Positions 10,008 to 21,370 of a stretch of 64,000 bases of DNA are shown here, in pieces (the stretch's first letter is position 1; each line of letters starts with the position of its first letter). The notes beneath the pieces were generated by a model, which was not told where the DNA came from, did not search any database, and saw only the letters and a program-made list of their open reading frames with translations. Made by a program: the position numbers and the translations under genes. Source of the stretch: Brachybacterium faecium DSM 4810 (lineage in GTDB: Bacteria; Actinomycetota; Actinomycetes; Actinomycetales; Dermabacteraceae); NCBI GenBank assembly GCA_000023405.1, contig CP001643.1, forward strand, positions 1,426,001 through 1,490,000, given 5' to 3'.

Positions 10008-10025
10008 CCGGCAGGTACGTGCCGG
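10008..10025. promoter_or_regulatory. imperfect palindrome in the msiK leader
   Basis: CCGGCAGGTACGTGCCGG is an 18-bp inverted repeat with only the central base pairs mismatched. It sits two bases upstream of the msiK ribosome-binding site. It could be an operator or a small leader hairpin; the sequence alone does not decide. Confidence 0.35.
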
Positions 10026-10213
10026 ACGGTCCGTTGTGAAGTGATACGTGGCCGGGTCGAGGTCGCTCTCGCAGGAGGTGCTTCTTCGCACCGGCTCGGG
10101 CAAGTGTAGCCCAGCTCTCACCCCCTCGTGACTCGGACGCGCCCGGTCTCACGTGGCGGGACAGCGTTCTCCGCACGCACCCGGCGGCGGTGCGGCTGCG
10201 GGATACTGGCGCC

Positions 10214-10912
10214 GTGGACATCACCGAACTGACAGGCAAGATCCTCGGCCGACGGGAGAAGGACTGCGACCCGCTGCGAATCGTGCAGGCCGGCCATCCC
10301 GCCCTGCGCCGGCGGGCCGTGCGTGCGCGCGAACGGCTCGAGGACGGACGGCTCGAGGTCGCTCTGCTGCTCGAGCTCGCCGAGGCGATGACCGTGACGA
10401 TGCGCGCCGCGCCGGGGGTGGGGCTCGCCGCCCCGCAGGTGGGTCTGCCGCTGAGCTTCTACGTGATCGAGGACCGCTACGCGGACGAGCCCGGTGAGGA
10501 CGAGGTCGGCGACCTCCTCGAGCGCCGCCCGCTGCCGCTGCGGGCCCTGCTCGACCCGGTGCTCGAGCCGCTCGGGACGCAGCGCGTCTACGCCTTCGAG
10601 GGGTGTCTGTCGGTCGACGGCTGGCAGTCCATCGTCCCGCGCTCGCGCCGCGTGCTCCTGCGCGCCACCGAGCTGCTCGGGGACGGGAGCCTGCGGGAGG
10701 TGGAGGAGGAGCACGTGGGCTGGACCGCCCGCATCCTCCAGCACGAGACCGACCACCTGGCCGGGACGCTCTGCCATGACCTGTGCGTGCCCCGCTCCTA
10801 CATCGACGCCCGCTACGGCTCCCGCTACGACGACCTGGGCGAGGCCGTGCGTCGGCTGGGGCTGAGCGGAGAGATCGCCGAGCTGGGCCCCGGCGAGGTC
10901 ATGACCTCCTGA
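10214..10912 (+). CDS. def: peptide deformylase
   Basis: A 232-residue polypeptide deformylase that removes the N-formyl group from nascent proteins. All three family motifs are present: GVGLAAPQVG (motif 1), EGCLSVDGW (motif 2, metal-ligand Cys) and QHETDHLAG (motif 3, HExxH). The product is longer than E. coli Def because of an insert around residues 90-115 (DEPGEDEVGDLLER), common in actinobacterial forms. The GTG start is six bases after GATACT, consistent with a leaderless mRNA; an ATG 24 bases upstream is the alternative. Confidence 0.93.
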   Translation: MDITELTGKILGRREKDCDPLRIVQAGHPALRRRAVRARERLEDGRLEVALLLELAEAMTVTMRAAPGVGLAAPQVGLPLSFYVIEDRYADEPGEDEVGDLLERRPLPLRALLDPVLEPLGTQRVYAFEGCLSVDGWQSIVPRSRRVLLRATELLGDGSLREVEEEHVGWTARILQHETDHLAGTLCHDLCVPRSYIDARYGSRYDDLGEAVRRLGLSGEIAELGPGEVMTS

Positions 10913-11083
10913 ACTGCGCCCGCGCTGCCGGCGCGGACACCGGGCCGCGGCGCCCCGCAAAGTCCGGTCACGGCGCCCCGCCGCGGCCGCCGACCTCGGC
11001 GCCGGCCCCGCGACCCCTCAGGCGGAGCACGGCCCGACGCGATAGCTTGACCCTGTTCACGACCCCACAGAACGGAGCAGACG

Positions 11084-11836
11084 GTGGCCCACAGCGACCC
11101 GAACACCCCGCCCACCGCGCAGAGCATCCCGCTCGAGGACGCCGACCTCGCCGAGCTCGGCGAGATCGACGAGCGCTGGCTGTCGGTGATCGACACCGCG
11201 CTGAAGATGCAGGCGCCCTTCGCGCACCGCTACGTCGAGGGCCTGCGGGCGAAGCATCCCGATGCCACCCCGCGGCAGCTGCTCGAGCACGTCACGAAGC
11301 GCTTCACCACGCTGACCACCGTGACCGGCGCCGGCATCGGCGGTGTCGCGGCGCTGCCCGGGCTCGGCACCGCGGCGGCGCTCGGGCTGACCGTCGGCGA
11401 GGGGGTCACCTTCGCCGAGGCGTGCGCCTTCCTCACCCTCTCCGCGGCGGAGGTCCATGACGTGGACATGTCCGATCGCAGCACCCGTCGGCTGATCCTG
11501 CTGGGCGTGCTCAGCGGCGAGCGGGGCACCGAGATCATCGCCAAGGCGATGGGCAAACAGGGCCTGCTGTGGAACACGGTGCTCGGCGGCGGGGGAGGGT
11601 TCCTGCCCGGCCTGATCAGCAAGCAGGTCTCCCGCTACGTGCGGCGCCGCGTCGTGGCCCGCACCGGCAAGCTCTGGATCGCCCGGCTGCTGCCCTTCGG
11701 CATCGGAGCCGTGATCGGCGGCTTCGGTGCCCGGTCGGTGGCGAAATCCGTGGTCGAGGCGCTGCTGGAGATCTTCGCGCAGGGCGCCGTCCTGGAGGGC
11801 GAGCTCGCCGCCGAGCGCGGGCGGCTCGAGGGCTGA
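11084..11836 (+). CDS. EcsC family protein
   Basis: A 250-residue EcsC-domain protein. The central region is rich in glycine and small hydrophobic residues (GAGIGGVAALPGLGTAAALGLTVGEG), and a second hydrophobic segment lies near residue 205 (LLPFGIGAVIGGFGARSVAKS). The family takes its name from a gene in the Bacillus ecs operon; function is unknown. It starts at GTG with GGAG seven bases upstream and is monocistronic, ending before a strong hairpin. Confidence 0.8.
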   Translation: MAHSDPNTPPTAQSIPLEDADLAELGEIDERWLSVIDTALKMQAPFAHRYVEGLRAKHPDATPRQLLEHVTKRFTTLTTVTGAGIGGVAALPGLGTAAALGLTVGEGVTFAEACAFLTLSAAEVHDVDMSDRSTRRLILLGVLSGERGTEIIAKAMGKQGLLWNTVLGGGGGFLPGLISKQVSRYVRRRVVARTGKLWIARLLPFGIGAVIGGFGARSVAKSVVEALLEIFAQGAVLEGELAAERGRLEG

Positions 11837-11898
11837 GCCCCGCGCACGGCGGCCCGCAGACCGCCGCGCACCCCGCGACGGCGCCGTCGCGGCGGAGA

Positions 11899-11936
11899 GC
11901 AGGAAGGGTCGACCCCTCGGGGCCGACCCTTCCTGC
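11899..11936. terminator. bidirectional terminator between the EcsC gene and ppa
   Basis: A perfect 13-bp stem, GCAGGAAGGGTCG paired with CGACCCTTCCTGC, encloses a short GC-rich loop. It lies between convergent genes, 63 bp past one stop and 46 bp past the other, so it can serve both. Confidence 0.85.
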
Positions 11937-11981
11937 ATGCTGCGGCGGTGCGCCCGCAGGCCGCTCATCGCGACCGGGGGC

Positions 11982-12494
11982 TCACACCTCCTGGGTGAAC
12001 TCGTTGGCGTGCTCGGTGCCGATCGCGCGCTCGTAGGAGCGGCGGATCTCCGCCTCCGCGTCGCTGCGGCCCTCCCAGTGCGCGCCCTCGACGCTCTTGC
12101 CGGGCTCGAGATCCTTGTAGACCTCGAAGAAGTGCTGGATCTCCAGCCGGTGGAACTCGGAGACGTCCGTGAGCTCCTGGCGGCGCACCTGGCGCCGATC
12201 GCCCACCGGCACCGCGACGACCTTGTCGTCGCCGCCGGCCTCGTCGCGCATCCGGAACATGCCCAGGGCGCGGCAGCGGATCAGGCATCCCGGGAACGTG
12301 GGCTCCTCGAGCAGCACGAGGCAGTCCAGCGGATCGCCGTCCTCGCCGAGGGTGCCCTCGATGAAGCCGTAGTCATCGGGATAGCGGGTGGCGGTGAACA
12401 GCATCCGATCCAGGCGGATGCGACCGTTGTGATGGTCCACCTCATACTTGTTCCGGTTCCCCCGAGGGATCTCGATGGTCACGTCGAATTCCAC
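11982..12494 (-). CDS. ppa: inorganic pyrophosphatase
   Basis: A 170-residue family I inorganic pyrophosphatase. Diagnostic residues include [38 protein letters not shown] (the DGDPLD metal-binding motif) and a metal-ligand region [13 protein letters not shown]. The GTG start ([12 protein letters not shown]) gives the family's usual length and has GGAG nine bases upstream; the longer ORF upstream is not credible. It is divergent from dacB, as in Mycobacterium. Confidence 0.95.
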   Translation of the reverse strand: MEFDVTIEIPRGNRNKYEVDHHNGRIRLDRMLFTATRYPDDYGFIEGTLGEDGDPLDCLVLLEEPTFPGCLIRCRALGMFRMRDEAGGDDKVVAVPVGDRRQVRRQELTDVSEFHRLEIQHFFEVYKDLEPGKSVEGAHWEGRSDAEAEIRRSYERAIGTEHANEFTQEV

Positions 12495-12562
12495 GACAGC
12501 CGCTCCATTGCTCCGGCCTCGTCGGCCACTGGTAAAGACCGGGACACCATATCGTGGGGACC

Positions 12563-13972
12563 ATGGCTTCGAGCGCACGTGAACGGATCTGGCGCACCGC
12601 CGCGATCGTGATGTGCGCGGCGGTGCCCGCGAGCTTCTACCTGCTCGGCGACCTCACCGACGCCTTCCCCGGCGTCCTCACCGTGCGCACCGAGCAGGAG
12701 GCGCCGGCCGCCGGCCCCCGCGCGGTCTCCGAGGACTGGGAGCGCCTCGAGGCGCAGGACCTGCTGCCCGCCCCCACCTCCCCGGCGCCCGAGGTCGACC
12801 CGGCTGACCTCGAACGACGGATGGCGGCGCACGCGGAGCTGCCGGTGGTCGAGGGCGGGCTCGCCTTCAGCGTCGTCGACGCGGGGACCGGGCAGATCCT
12901 CGCCTCCCGCGACCCCGACACCGCGCTCGTGCCCGCCTCGACCCTCAAGCTGCTCACCGCCGCCGCGGTGCTGCGCGAGTACAGCGGGGACGAGGTGCTG
13001 CGCACCCGGGCCTCCGTCGAGGACGGCGTGATCACCCTCATCGGCGGCGGTGACATGACTCTCACCGAGGAGCGGCTGCGCACCCTCGCGACCGAGGCGG
13101 CGAGCCTCGCCACCGAACAGGGCGCCGATGAGGTCACCGTGGCGCTGGACGACACCTTCCTCGTCGGCGGCAGCAACGAGGCGTGGGGCAACAACGGGCC
13201 GGCCGGCGGCTGGGTGACCCCCACCGCCTCCCTCGCCCTGGATGAGGGCTGGCTCGACGAGGAGCTGTACGGACCCAAATCCACCACGCCCGCCCGCGAC
13301 GCCGCCGAGCGCTTCGCCGAGCTGCTCGGCGAGGCCGGCCTGACCGTCACGGGGAAGATCGCCGCGGCCGAGGCGCCGCAGGAGGCGCCGACCGTCGAGG
13401 TCACCTCCGCGCCGCTCGAGGAGATCGTCCGCCACACCCTGCTGATCTCGGACAACACCACCGCCGAGCTGCTCGCCCACCTGGTGGCCCACGCCCGCGG
13501 CGAGGACACCACCCCGGCCGGGGCCGCCGCCGCCGTGGAAGCGGAGATCCGCGAGCTCGCCGCCGAGATCGGCGTGCCCGAGGACGCCCTGGAGACCCTC
13601 GAGATCCACGACGGCTCGGGCCTGTCCCGACAGAACCGGGTGCCGCCCGCGCTGCTCTCGGCGGTCCTCGCGGAGGTCGCCTCCGGCGAGGTGCCCACGC
13701 TCGAGCAGATCCTCTTCGACGTGCCGATCGCAGGACTGTCCGGCACCCTCGCGGACCGCTTCGACGCGGCGGGCACCGAGGACGCGACCGGCCTGGTGCG
13801 CGGCAAGACCGGCTACCTCGGCGGCGCCGCCACCCTCGCCGGCGTCACCGTGCTGCCCGACGGTCGCACGGTCGGCTACGCGATCGCGGTGCACGGCTTC
13901 GACGGCGTCGATGCCCCCGCCGCACGCGCCGCGGTGGACGCGGTCGCCGCCGAGATGGTGCAGGAGGACTGA
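12563..13972 (+). CDS. dacB: D-alanyl-D-alanine carboxypeptidase/endopeptidase (PBP4 type)
   Basis: A 469-residue class C penicillin-binding protein that trims peptidoglycan stem peptides outside the membrane. An N-terminal hydrophobic segment (about residues 10-30) acts as a signal/anchor. Catalytic motifs are SxxK in VPASTLKLL, SxN in [11 protein letters not shown] and KTG in [11 protein letters not shown] large insert between the first two motifs is typical of PBP4 proteins. The ATG is seven bases after TATCGT, with no Shine-Dalgarno; a GTG nine bases earlier would fall inside that element. The stop overlaps the tilS start (TGATG). Confidence 0.92.
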   Translation: MASSARERIWRTAAIVMCAAVPASFYLLGDLTDAFPGVLTVRTEQEAPAAGPRAVSEDWERLEAQDLLPAPTSPAPEVDPADLERRMAAHAELPVVEGGLAFSVVDAGTGQILASRDPDTALVPASTLKLLTAAAVLREYSGDEVLRTRASVEDGVITLIGGGDMTLTEERLRTLATEAASLATEQGADEVTVALDDTFLVGGSNEAWGNNGPAGGWVTPTASLALDEGWLDEELYGPKSTTPARDAAERFAELLGEAGLTVTGKIAAAEAPQEAPTVEVTSAPLEEIVRHTLLISDNTTAELLAHLVAHARGEDTTPAGAAAAVEAEIRELAAEIGVPEDALETLEIHDGSGLSRQNRVPPALLSAVLAEVASGEVPTLEQILFDVPIAGLSGTLADRFDAAGTEDATGLVRGKTGYLGGAATLAGVTVLPDGRTVGYAIAVHGFDGVDAPAARAAVDAVAAEMVQED

Positions 13973-15066
13973 TGGCCGGCCCGCCGCCCGTCGTCGCCCG
14001 CGCCCGCACCGCCGTGCGCGCGGCCCTCGCCGCGCGCCTCGAGCTGCTCGCCGACGACACCGCCGTCGGCCAGCTCGCACCCCGCCTGCTCGTGGGCCTC
14101 AGCGGGGGAGCGGACTCCCTGGCGCTGCTCGCCACCGCCGTGTGGGTCGGGACGCGGATGGGCCTGGAGACGGAGGCGGCGATCGTCGACCACGGCCTGC
14201 AGGACGGCTCCGCGCAGGTCGCCGAGCGCGCCCTCGTGCAGGCGGAGCGGCTCGGCGCCGCCGCGCACGTGCTGCCGGTGGAGGTCGATCTCGCGGCGCC
14301 CGGCGGCCTCGAGAACTCCGCCCGCGCGGCCCGCCACGACGCCCTGGAGACGCTGCGCCGGGAACGCGGCGCGCTCGCGCTGCTCATGGCGCACACCCTC
14401 GACGACCAGGCCGAGCAGGTGCTGATGGGGCTGGCCCGCGGGGGCGGCCCCCGGGCCCTCTCCGGCATCCCCCGCACCCGCGGCGCCCTGCTGCGCCCCT
14501 TCCTCGGCACCGGCCGGGACGAGCGCACCGCGCTGCGCCGCGCCGACACCGAGGAGATCTGCCGCCTCCACGACCTCGAGTGGTGGGAGGACCCGATGAA
14601 CGCCGATGAGACCCTGCTGCGCTCCCGGGTGCGCCACCGCGCCCTGCCCCTGCTGCGCGAGATCCTCGGCGAGCACCTCGACGAGAACCTCGCCCGCACC
14701 GCGGATCTCGTCGGCCCCGATGCGGAGCACCTCGACGCCGAGGCGGCGGCGCTGCTCGAGTCGCTGCGCCGCGACGGCGGGGAGCTGCGCGAGGAGCGCG
14801 ACGTGCTGCTGCTGGACGTCCATGCGCTGGCCGCCGCCGCGGCCCCGCTGCGCACCCGGATCCTGCGCGACGCCTCACGTTCCGCTGAGCGCGCAATCCG
14901 CGCCGAGGCCGGCGCGGGGGCCACGAAGTCCCTGCTTCGACGACAGGTGCTCGCGATCGATGCGCTGGTCGTCTCATGGCACGGTCAGGCAGCCGTGCCT
15001 GTTCCGGGTAGGATCGAGGTCGCTCGCCGCGACGGCCTGTTGGTGTGGCGCCGCATCGATACGTGA
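13972..15066 (+). CDS. tilS: tRNA(Ile)-lysidine synthase
   Basis: A 364-residue N-type ATP pyrophosphatase that modifies C34 of the tRNA-Ile with CAU anticodon to lysidine, so that it decodes AUA. The PP-loop [11 protein letters not shown] is at about residue 44. Further family motifs are [25 protein letters not shown] and [14 protein letters not shown]. The C-terminal region past residue 280 is the shorter actinobacterial form. The start overlaps dacB by one base and hpt follows, an arrangement conserved in actinobacteria. Confidence 0.93.
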   Translation: MAGPPPVVARARTAVRAALAARLELLADDTAVGQLAPRLLVGLSGGADSLALLATAVWVGTRMGLETEAAIVDHGLQDGSAQVAERALVQAERLGAAAHVLPVEVDLAAPGGLENSARAARHDALETLRRERGALALLMAHTLDDQAEQVLMGLARGGGPRALSGIPRTRGALLRPFLGTGRDERTALRRADTEEICRLHDLEWWEDPMNADETLLRSRVRHRALPLLREILGEHLDENLARTADLVGPDAEHLDAEAAALLESLRRDGGELREERDVLLLDVHALAAAAAPLRTRILRDASRSAERAIRAEAGAGATKSLLRRQVLAIDALVVSWHGQAAVPVPGRIEVARRDGLLVWRRIDT

Positions 15067-15110
15067 CCCGCGGCTGGCGCACCCCACCACGTTCCATGGA
15101 GGAGATCCGC

Positions 15111-15665
15111 GTGCCCCAGACGCACCCCCATCCCGATGTCGACCGCGTGCTGCTGGACGAGCAGCAGATCCGCGACCGGCTCGCCGAGCTCGGTGAGCAG
15201 ATCGCCGCGGACTACGCGGAGGAGCCTCCCGTCCTGGTGGGCGTCCTCCGGGGGGCGGTGATGGTCATGGCCGATCTCGCGCGACAGATCGACCTCAAGG
15301 TCGAGATGGACTGGATGGCCGTCTCCTCCTACGGCTCGGGCACGAAGTCCTCCGGCGTGGTGCGGATCCTCAAGGATCTCTCGGGTGACATCACCGACCG
15401 CAACGTGCTGATCGTCGAGGACATCATCGACTCGGGCCTGACCCTGAAGTGGCTGCTGTCCAACCTCCGCTCGCGCGGCCCCAAGAGCGTCGAGGTCGCC
15501 GCGCTGCTGCGCAAGCCGGACGCGGCGCGGGTCGACATCGACGTGAAATACATCGGCTTCGACATCCCCAGCGAATTCGTCATCGGCTACGGGCTCGACT
15601 ACGCCGAGAACTATCGCAATCTCCCCTACGTGGGCGTGCTCTCGCGCTCGGTGTACGAGGACTGA
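15111..15665 (+). CDS. hpt: hypoxanthine phosphoribosyltransferase
   Basis: A 184-residue purine salvage enzyme that converts hypoxanthine or guanine plus PRPP to IMP or GMP. The PRPP loop is [17 protein letters not shown], and the flexible-loop Ser-Tyr pair is in [14 protein letters not shown] chose the GTG start (VPQTHPHPD) because GGAGGAG is centred about nine bases upstream. The ATG 15 bases earlier contains that ribosome-binding site within its own codons and has none before it. It lies between tilS and ftsH, five bases from ftsH. Confidence 0.93.
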   Translation: MPQTHPHPDVDRVLLDEQQIRDRLAELGEQIAADYAEEPPVLVGVLRGAVMVMADLARQIDLKVEMDWMAVSSYGSGTKSSGVVRILKDLSGDITDRNVLIVEDIIDSGLTLKWLLSNLRSRGPKSVEVAALLRKPDAARVDIDVKYIGFDIPSEFVIGYGLDYAENYRNLPYVGVLSRSVYED

Positions 15666-15669
15666 TCCC

Positions 15670-17784
<2,115 letters not shown>

Positions 17785-17785
17785 G

Positions 17786-18352
17786 ATGGCCGTGGACAAG
17801 CCCCGCATCGAAGCCGCGGTCCGCGAGATCCTCGCCGCGATCGGGGAGGACCCCGACCGCGACGGCCTGCTGGACACCCCCTCGCGGGTGGCCCGCATGT
17901 ACGACGAGGTCTTCGAGGGCCTCGCCCAGGACGCCCGCGAACCGCTGTCGACCACCTTCGACATCGAGCACCAGGAGCTGGTGCTGGTGCGCGACATCGC
18001 CTTCTACTCGATGTGCGAGCACCACCTGCTGCCCTTCCACGGCACCGCGCACATCGGGTACATCCCCGGCGGCGGGGTCGTCACCGGGCTGAGCAAGCTC
18101 GCCCGCCTGGTGAACATCTACGCCCGCCGCCCCCAGGTGCAGGAGCGCCTCACCTTCCAGATCGCCGATGCGCTGATGGAGGAGCTCGGCGCGGGCGGGG
18201 CCATCGTGGTGATCGAGGCGGAGCACATGTGCATGTCGATGCGCGGGGTGCGGGCCGCCGGCGCCCGCACCGTCACCAGCGCGGTGCGAGGCATGCTGAG
18301 GGACAGCCCCAGCACCCGCGGCGAGGCCATGGCCCTGATCCACAGGGCGTGA
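17786..18352 (+). CDS. folE: GTP cyclohydrolase I
   Basis: A 188-residue type IA GTP cyclohydrolase, the first step of folate (tetrahydropterin) synthesis. Zinc ligands appear in MCEHHLLPF and [12 protein letters not shown]; the substrate-binding stretch is [15 protein letters not shown]. The ATG follows the ftsH stop by one base; upstream in-frame codons belong to the ftsH tail. It heads the folE-folP-folBK run. Confidence 0.95.
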   Translation: MAVDKPRIEAAVREILAAIGEDPDRDGLLDTPSRVARMYDEVFEGLAQDAREPLSTTFDIEHQELVLVRDIAFYSMCEHHLLPFHGTAHIGYIPGGGVVTGLSKLARLVNIYARRPQVQERLTFQIADALMEELGAGGAIVVIEAEHMCMSMRGVRAAGARTVTSAVRGMLRDSPSTRGEAMALIHRA

Positions 18353-18357
18353 GCGCC

Positions 18358-19215
18358 ATGGCCACCGCATCGCGCCGCCCCGACGGGCTCCCCGCCCACC
18401 TGGACGTCGAGGAGACCCTGGTGATGGGGGTCCTCAACGTCACCCCCGATTCCTTCTCCGACGGGGGAGAGCACGACGACGCCCCCGCCGCCGTCGCGCA
18501 CGGACGCCGCCTGGTCGCCCAGGGCGCCGCGATCGTCGACGTCGGCGGCGAGTCGACCCGCCCCGGCGCGCCGCGGGTGGACGAGGAGGAGGAGCTGCGC
18601 CGCGTGCTGCCGGTCGTCTCCGCCCTCGCCGCCGACGACGTCGTGGTCAGCGTCGACACGATGCGCGCCACCGTCGCGGCGGCGAGCATCGAGGCCGGCG
18701 CGCTGATCGTCAACGATGTCTCCGCAGGCCGTGCCGACGTGGACATGGGCCGGGAGGCGGCGCGCCTCCGCACACGGCTGGGCACCCCGCCGGTGTTCAT
18801 CGCGATGCACTGGCGCGGCCACAGCGACGTGATGAACGAGCTGGCCGTCTACGAGGACGTGGCGCGCGACAGCGCCGCCGAGCTCGCGGAGCGGCTCGAC
18901 GCCCTGCGCGAGGCCGGGGTCGAGGACCGCTTCCTCGCGGTCGACCCGGGCCTGGGCTTCTCCAAGACCGGCGAGCAGAACTGGGACGTGCTGGGCGACT
19001 GGGAGGCGCTGGCCTCCCATCGCCTGCCGATCCTCGTCGGCGCCTCCCGCAAGCGCTTCGTGGGCGCGCTCGGCGTGGACCGCGACCAGGCGACCGCCGC
19101 GATCAGCGCCTACAGCGCCGAGCACGGCGCCTGGGCGGTGCGCGTGCACGAGGTGCCCCCGTCGCTCGCCGCGGTGCGGGTGGGGCATCGACTGCGACGG
19201 AGCGTGCGGCGATGA
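18358..19215 (+). CDS. folP: dihydropteroate synthase
   Basis: A 285-residue TIM-barrel enzyme that joins p-aminobenzoate to the pterin pyrophosphate and is the sulfonamide target. Signatures are VMGVLNVTPDSFSDGG, VDVGGESTRPGA and the active-site SRKRF (GASRKRFVG). Two starts are possible: ATG at 18358, used here, or GTG at 18349, which would give a GTGA overlap with folE like other junctions in this operon. Its stop overlaps the next start (ATGA). Confidence 0.94.
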   Translation: MATASRRPDGLPAHLDVEETLVMGVLNVTPDSFSDGGEHDDAPAAVAHGRRLVAQGAAIVDVGGESTRPGAPRVDEEEELRRVLPVVSALAADDVVVSVDTMRATVAAASIEAGALIVNDVSAGRADVDMGREAARLRTRLGTPPVFIAMHWRGHSDVMNELAVYEDVARDSAAELAERLDALREAGVEDRFLAVDPGLGFSKTGEQNWDVLGDWEALASHRLPILVGASRKRFVGALGVDRDQATAAISAYSAEHGAWAVRVHEVPPSLAAVRVGHRLRRSVRR

Positions 19216-20129
19216 CCGCCTTCCCGCACCCGGCAGGGCCCGCCCCGGCGCGGCTGGACCGCATCGAGGTCAGCGGCATCCGCGCCTGGGGGCACCACGG
19301 CGTGCTCGCGGCGGAGACCGAGCTCGGCCAGCAGTTCCTCGCCGACATCACCCTGCACCTGTCCACCGCTCCCGCCGGCACCGCCGACGCCCTCTCCCGG
19401 ACGGTCAACTACGCGGAGGTCGCCCACGCGGTCGAGGAGGAGCTCCGCGGCGGCCCGCACGCCCTCGTCGAGACCCTCGCCGAACGGATCGCGCAGCGCA
19501 TCCTCACCGACACCGGCCATCCTCTGGTGCGCCGCGTCGGCGTGCGCGTCCACAAGCCGGCCGCGCCCGTCGGCCTGCCCGTCGGCGACGTCGCCGTGAG
19601 CATCGAGCGCGACGCCGCCCCGGTCGAGGCGGTCCTCGCCCTGGGCACCAACCTCGGCGACCGCGCCCGGCACCTGCACGACGCCCTCGCCCTGCTGGCG
19701 GCGACGGACGGCATCGACGTGGAGTGGACCGGCCCGGTGCTCGAGACCGCCCCCGTCGGCGGCCCCGAGGGCCAGGGCGCGTTCCTGAACTCGGTGATCG
19801 GGGTGCGCACGGTGCTGGGACCCTTCGCCCTGCTGGAGGCCGCCCACCGCGCCGAGCGCGCCGCCCGCCGGGAGCGTCTGGTGCGCTGGGGGCCGCGCAC
19901 CCTCGACGTCGACGTCATCACCTACGGCGACTGGAGCAGCCGGGACGAGACCCTCACGGTGCCGCACCCGCGCGCCCACGAGCGAGCCTTCGTGCTCGCG
20001 CCCTGGCACGCCGCACGCCCCGGCGACGAGCTGCCGGGCCGCGGCCCGATCGAGGAGCTGCTGGCCGGCGCCGCGGACCGCGACGGGCTGCGGCCGGGAC
20101 CCGACATCGAGGGGTACGGGCTCCCGTGA
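19212..20129 (+). CDS. folBK: bifunctional dihydroneopterin aldolase / HPPK (FolB-FolK fusion)
   Basis: A 305-residue fusion. Residues about 15-130 are dihydroneopterin aldolase (IEVSGIRAWGHHGVLAAE, NYAEVAHAVEE, ETLAERIAQRIL). Residues about 140-295 are 6-hydroxymethyl-dihydropterin pyrophosphokinase (LALGTNLGDRARHL, WGPRTLDVDVITYGD, VPHPRAHERAFVLAP). The two catalyse consecutive steps that feed FolP. In Mycobacterium these are two adjacent genes. ATGA overlap with folP and GTGA overlap with the next gene show tight coupling. Confidence 0.93.
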   Translation: MTAFPHPAGPAPARLDRIEVSGIRAWGHHGVLAAETELGQQFLADITLHLSTAPAGTADALSRTVNYAEVAHAVEEELRGGPHALVETLAERIAQRILTDTGHPLVRRVGVRVHKPAAPVGLPVGDVAVSIERDAAPVEAVLALGTNLGDRARHLHDALALLAATDGIDVEWTGPVLETAPVGGPEGQGAFLNSVIGVRTVLGPFALLEAAHRAERAARRERLVRWGPRTLDVDVITYGDWSSRDETLTVPHPRAHERAFVLAPWHAARPGDELPGRGPIEELLAGAADRDGLRPGPDIEGYGLP

Positions 20130-20635
20130 AGCCGCTGAACCTCCCCGTCCTGGTGCTGATCCTCGTGGTCGGTGCGGGCTTCGGCGCGCAGATGCTCGAG
20201 ACCATGGCCGCCCGCGGCCATTCCCTGCCGATCGCCGGCTGGCTGACCACCGCCGTGCTGCTGGTGCTGATCGGGGTGCTGCTGGCCTACGGGATCCCGC
20301 TGCGACGGTACATGCTCGAATCCGAGGAGCGGCGCACCCATCCCAGCTTCGCCCCCCGCCGCCACCAGATCGACCTGCCCACCGCGTACCGCACCGTGCT
20401 GCTGGCGCGGGCCTGCGCCTACACCGGCGCGGTGGTGGGCGGCATCTTCACCGGCCAGACGGGGTTCCTCCTCGTCACCGGCACCGGCGACCCGCTGCAG
20501 GCGATCCTGCCCACGGCGGCCGCCGCCGTCGCCGGGATCGTGCTGGGGGTGCTCGGCGTGATCGTCGAGCGCTGGGGCAAGCTGCCCCCGGAGGACGGCG
20601 AGGGCGCGGAAGAGGGCGCCGAGGCGGGGCGCTGA
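20126..20635 (+). CDS. DUF3180 four-helix membrane protein
   Basis: A 169-residue protein with four predicted transmembrane segments (about residues 5-22, 37-56, 88-108, 122-143) and an acidic C-terminal tail. This is the DUF3180 family that commonly follows folK in actinobacteria. GTGA overlaps the folBK stop. Function is unknown. Confidence 0.8.
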   Translation: MKPLNLPVLVLILVVGAGFGAQMLETMAARGHSLPIAGWLTTAVLLVLIGVLLAYGIPLRRYMLESEERRTHPSFAPRRHQIDLPTAYRTVLLARACAYTGAVVGGIFTGQTGFLLVTGTGDPLQAILPTAAAAVAGIVLGVLGVIVERWGKLPPEDGEGAEEGAEAGR

Positions 20636-20797
20636 ATCGCTGCGCAGGCGGGGCGGGAGGCCGAGCCCCGTCGCGGCGCGCGATGACGCGATCCCGCCGA
20701 ACGTCGTGGTCCCCATCGCGAGGCACCGACGATCGACGGAGGCGCAGACCGCCCTGCGCGCGAGCGATCGGCCCGCGCGGGATGACACGATGTCCCC

Positions 20798-21370
20798 ATG
20801 ATGTCCACCGCGCCAGAGACCCCCGAGGGCGCCGACCCCGCCCTGCACGTCGTGCCCACGGGGCCCACCCTCCCCGATGACCCGAGCAGCCTGCTCGGCG
20901 CCTCGGCGCTGCGCCCCGTCTCCGCGAAGCTCATCCCGGCCCGCTACGTCGCGGCCAGCATCGGCTACGTCTTCTGCCTGCTCCTCCTGGCCGGCGCGAT
21001 CGTCGCCGCGGTCCTCACCGGGTGGTGGTGGCTCGGCCTGACCGGCCTGATCCCGCTGCTGATCATCGCCCAGAGCCTCGCCCTCACCCCCCGCCGCGTG
21101 CGCGCCATCGGCTACCACGACGGGCAGGAGGAGCTCACCATCGCCTCCGGGATCATGTTCCGCGAGGTGAAGACGATCCCCTACGGCCGGGTGCAGTCGG
21201 TGAAGATCGACGAGGGCCCCGTGGATCGGAAGTACGGGCTGGCCAAGCTCTCCGTGAGCACCGCCGGGGAGGGCGGACCGGTGCTGCTGCCCGGCCTGCC
21301 CCGGGACGAGGCCGAGCGGCTGCGCACCCTGCTCACCGAGCGCGGCATCGAGATCATGGCGGCGCTGTGA
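20798..21370 (+). CDS. PH domain-containing membrane protein (YdbS-like)
   Basis: A 190-residue protein with two hydrophobic segments (about residues 50-72 and 76-94) followed by a bacterial PH domain of the bPH2 type (LTPRRVRAIGYHDGQEEL, IPYGRVQSVKIDEGPVDRKYGLAKL). The ATG, doubled as ATGATG, lies six bases after CACGAT. The stop overlaps the next start as GTGA, so the two PH proteins form one unit, like the ydbS/ydbT pair of Bacillus. Function is unknown. Confidence 0.8.
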   Translation: MMSTAPETPEGADPALHVVPTGPTLPDDPSSLLGASALRPVSAKLIPARYVAASIGYVFCLLLLAGAIVAAVLTGWWWLGLTGLIPLLIIAQSLALTPRRVRAIGYHDGQEELTIASGIMFREVKTIPYGRVQSVKIDEGPVDRKYGLAKLSVSTAGEGGPVLLPGLPRDEAERLRTLLTERGIEIMAAL

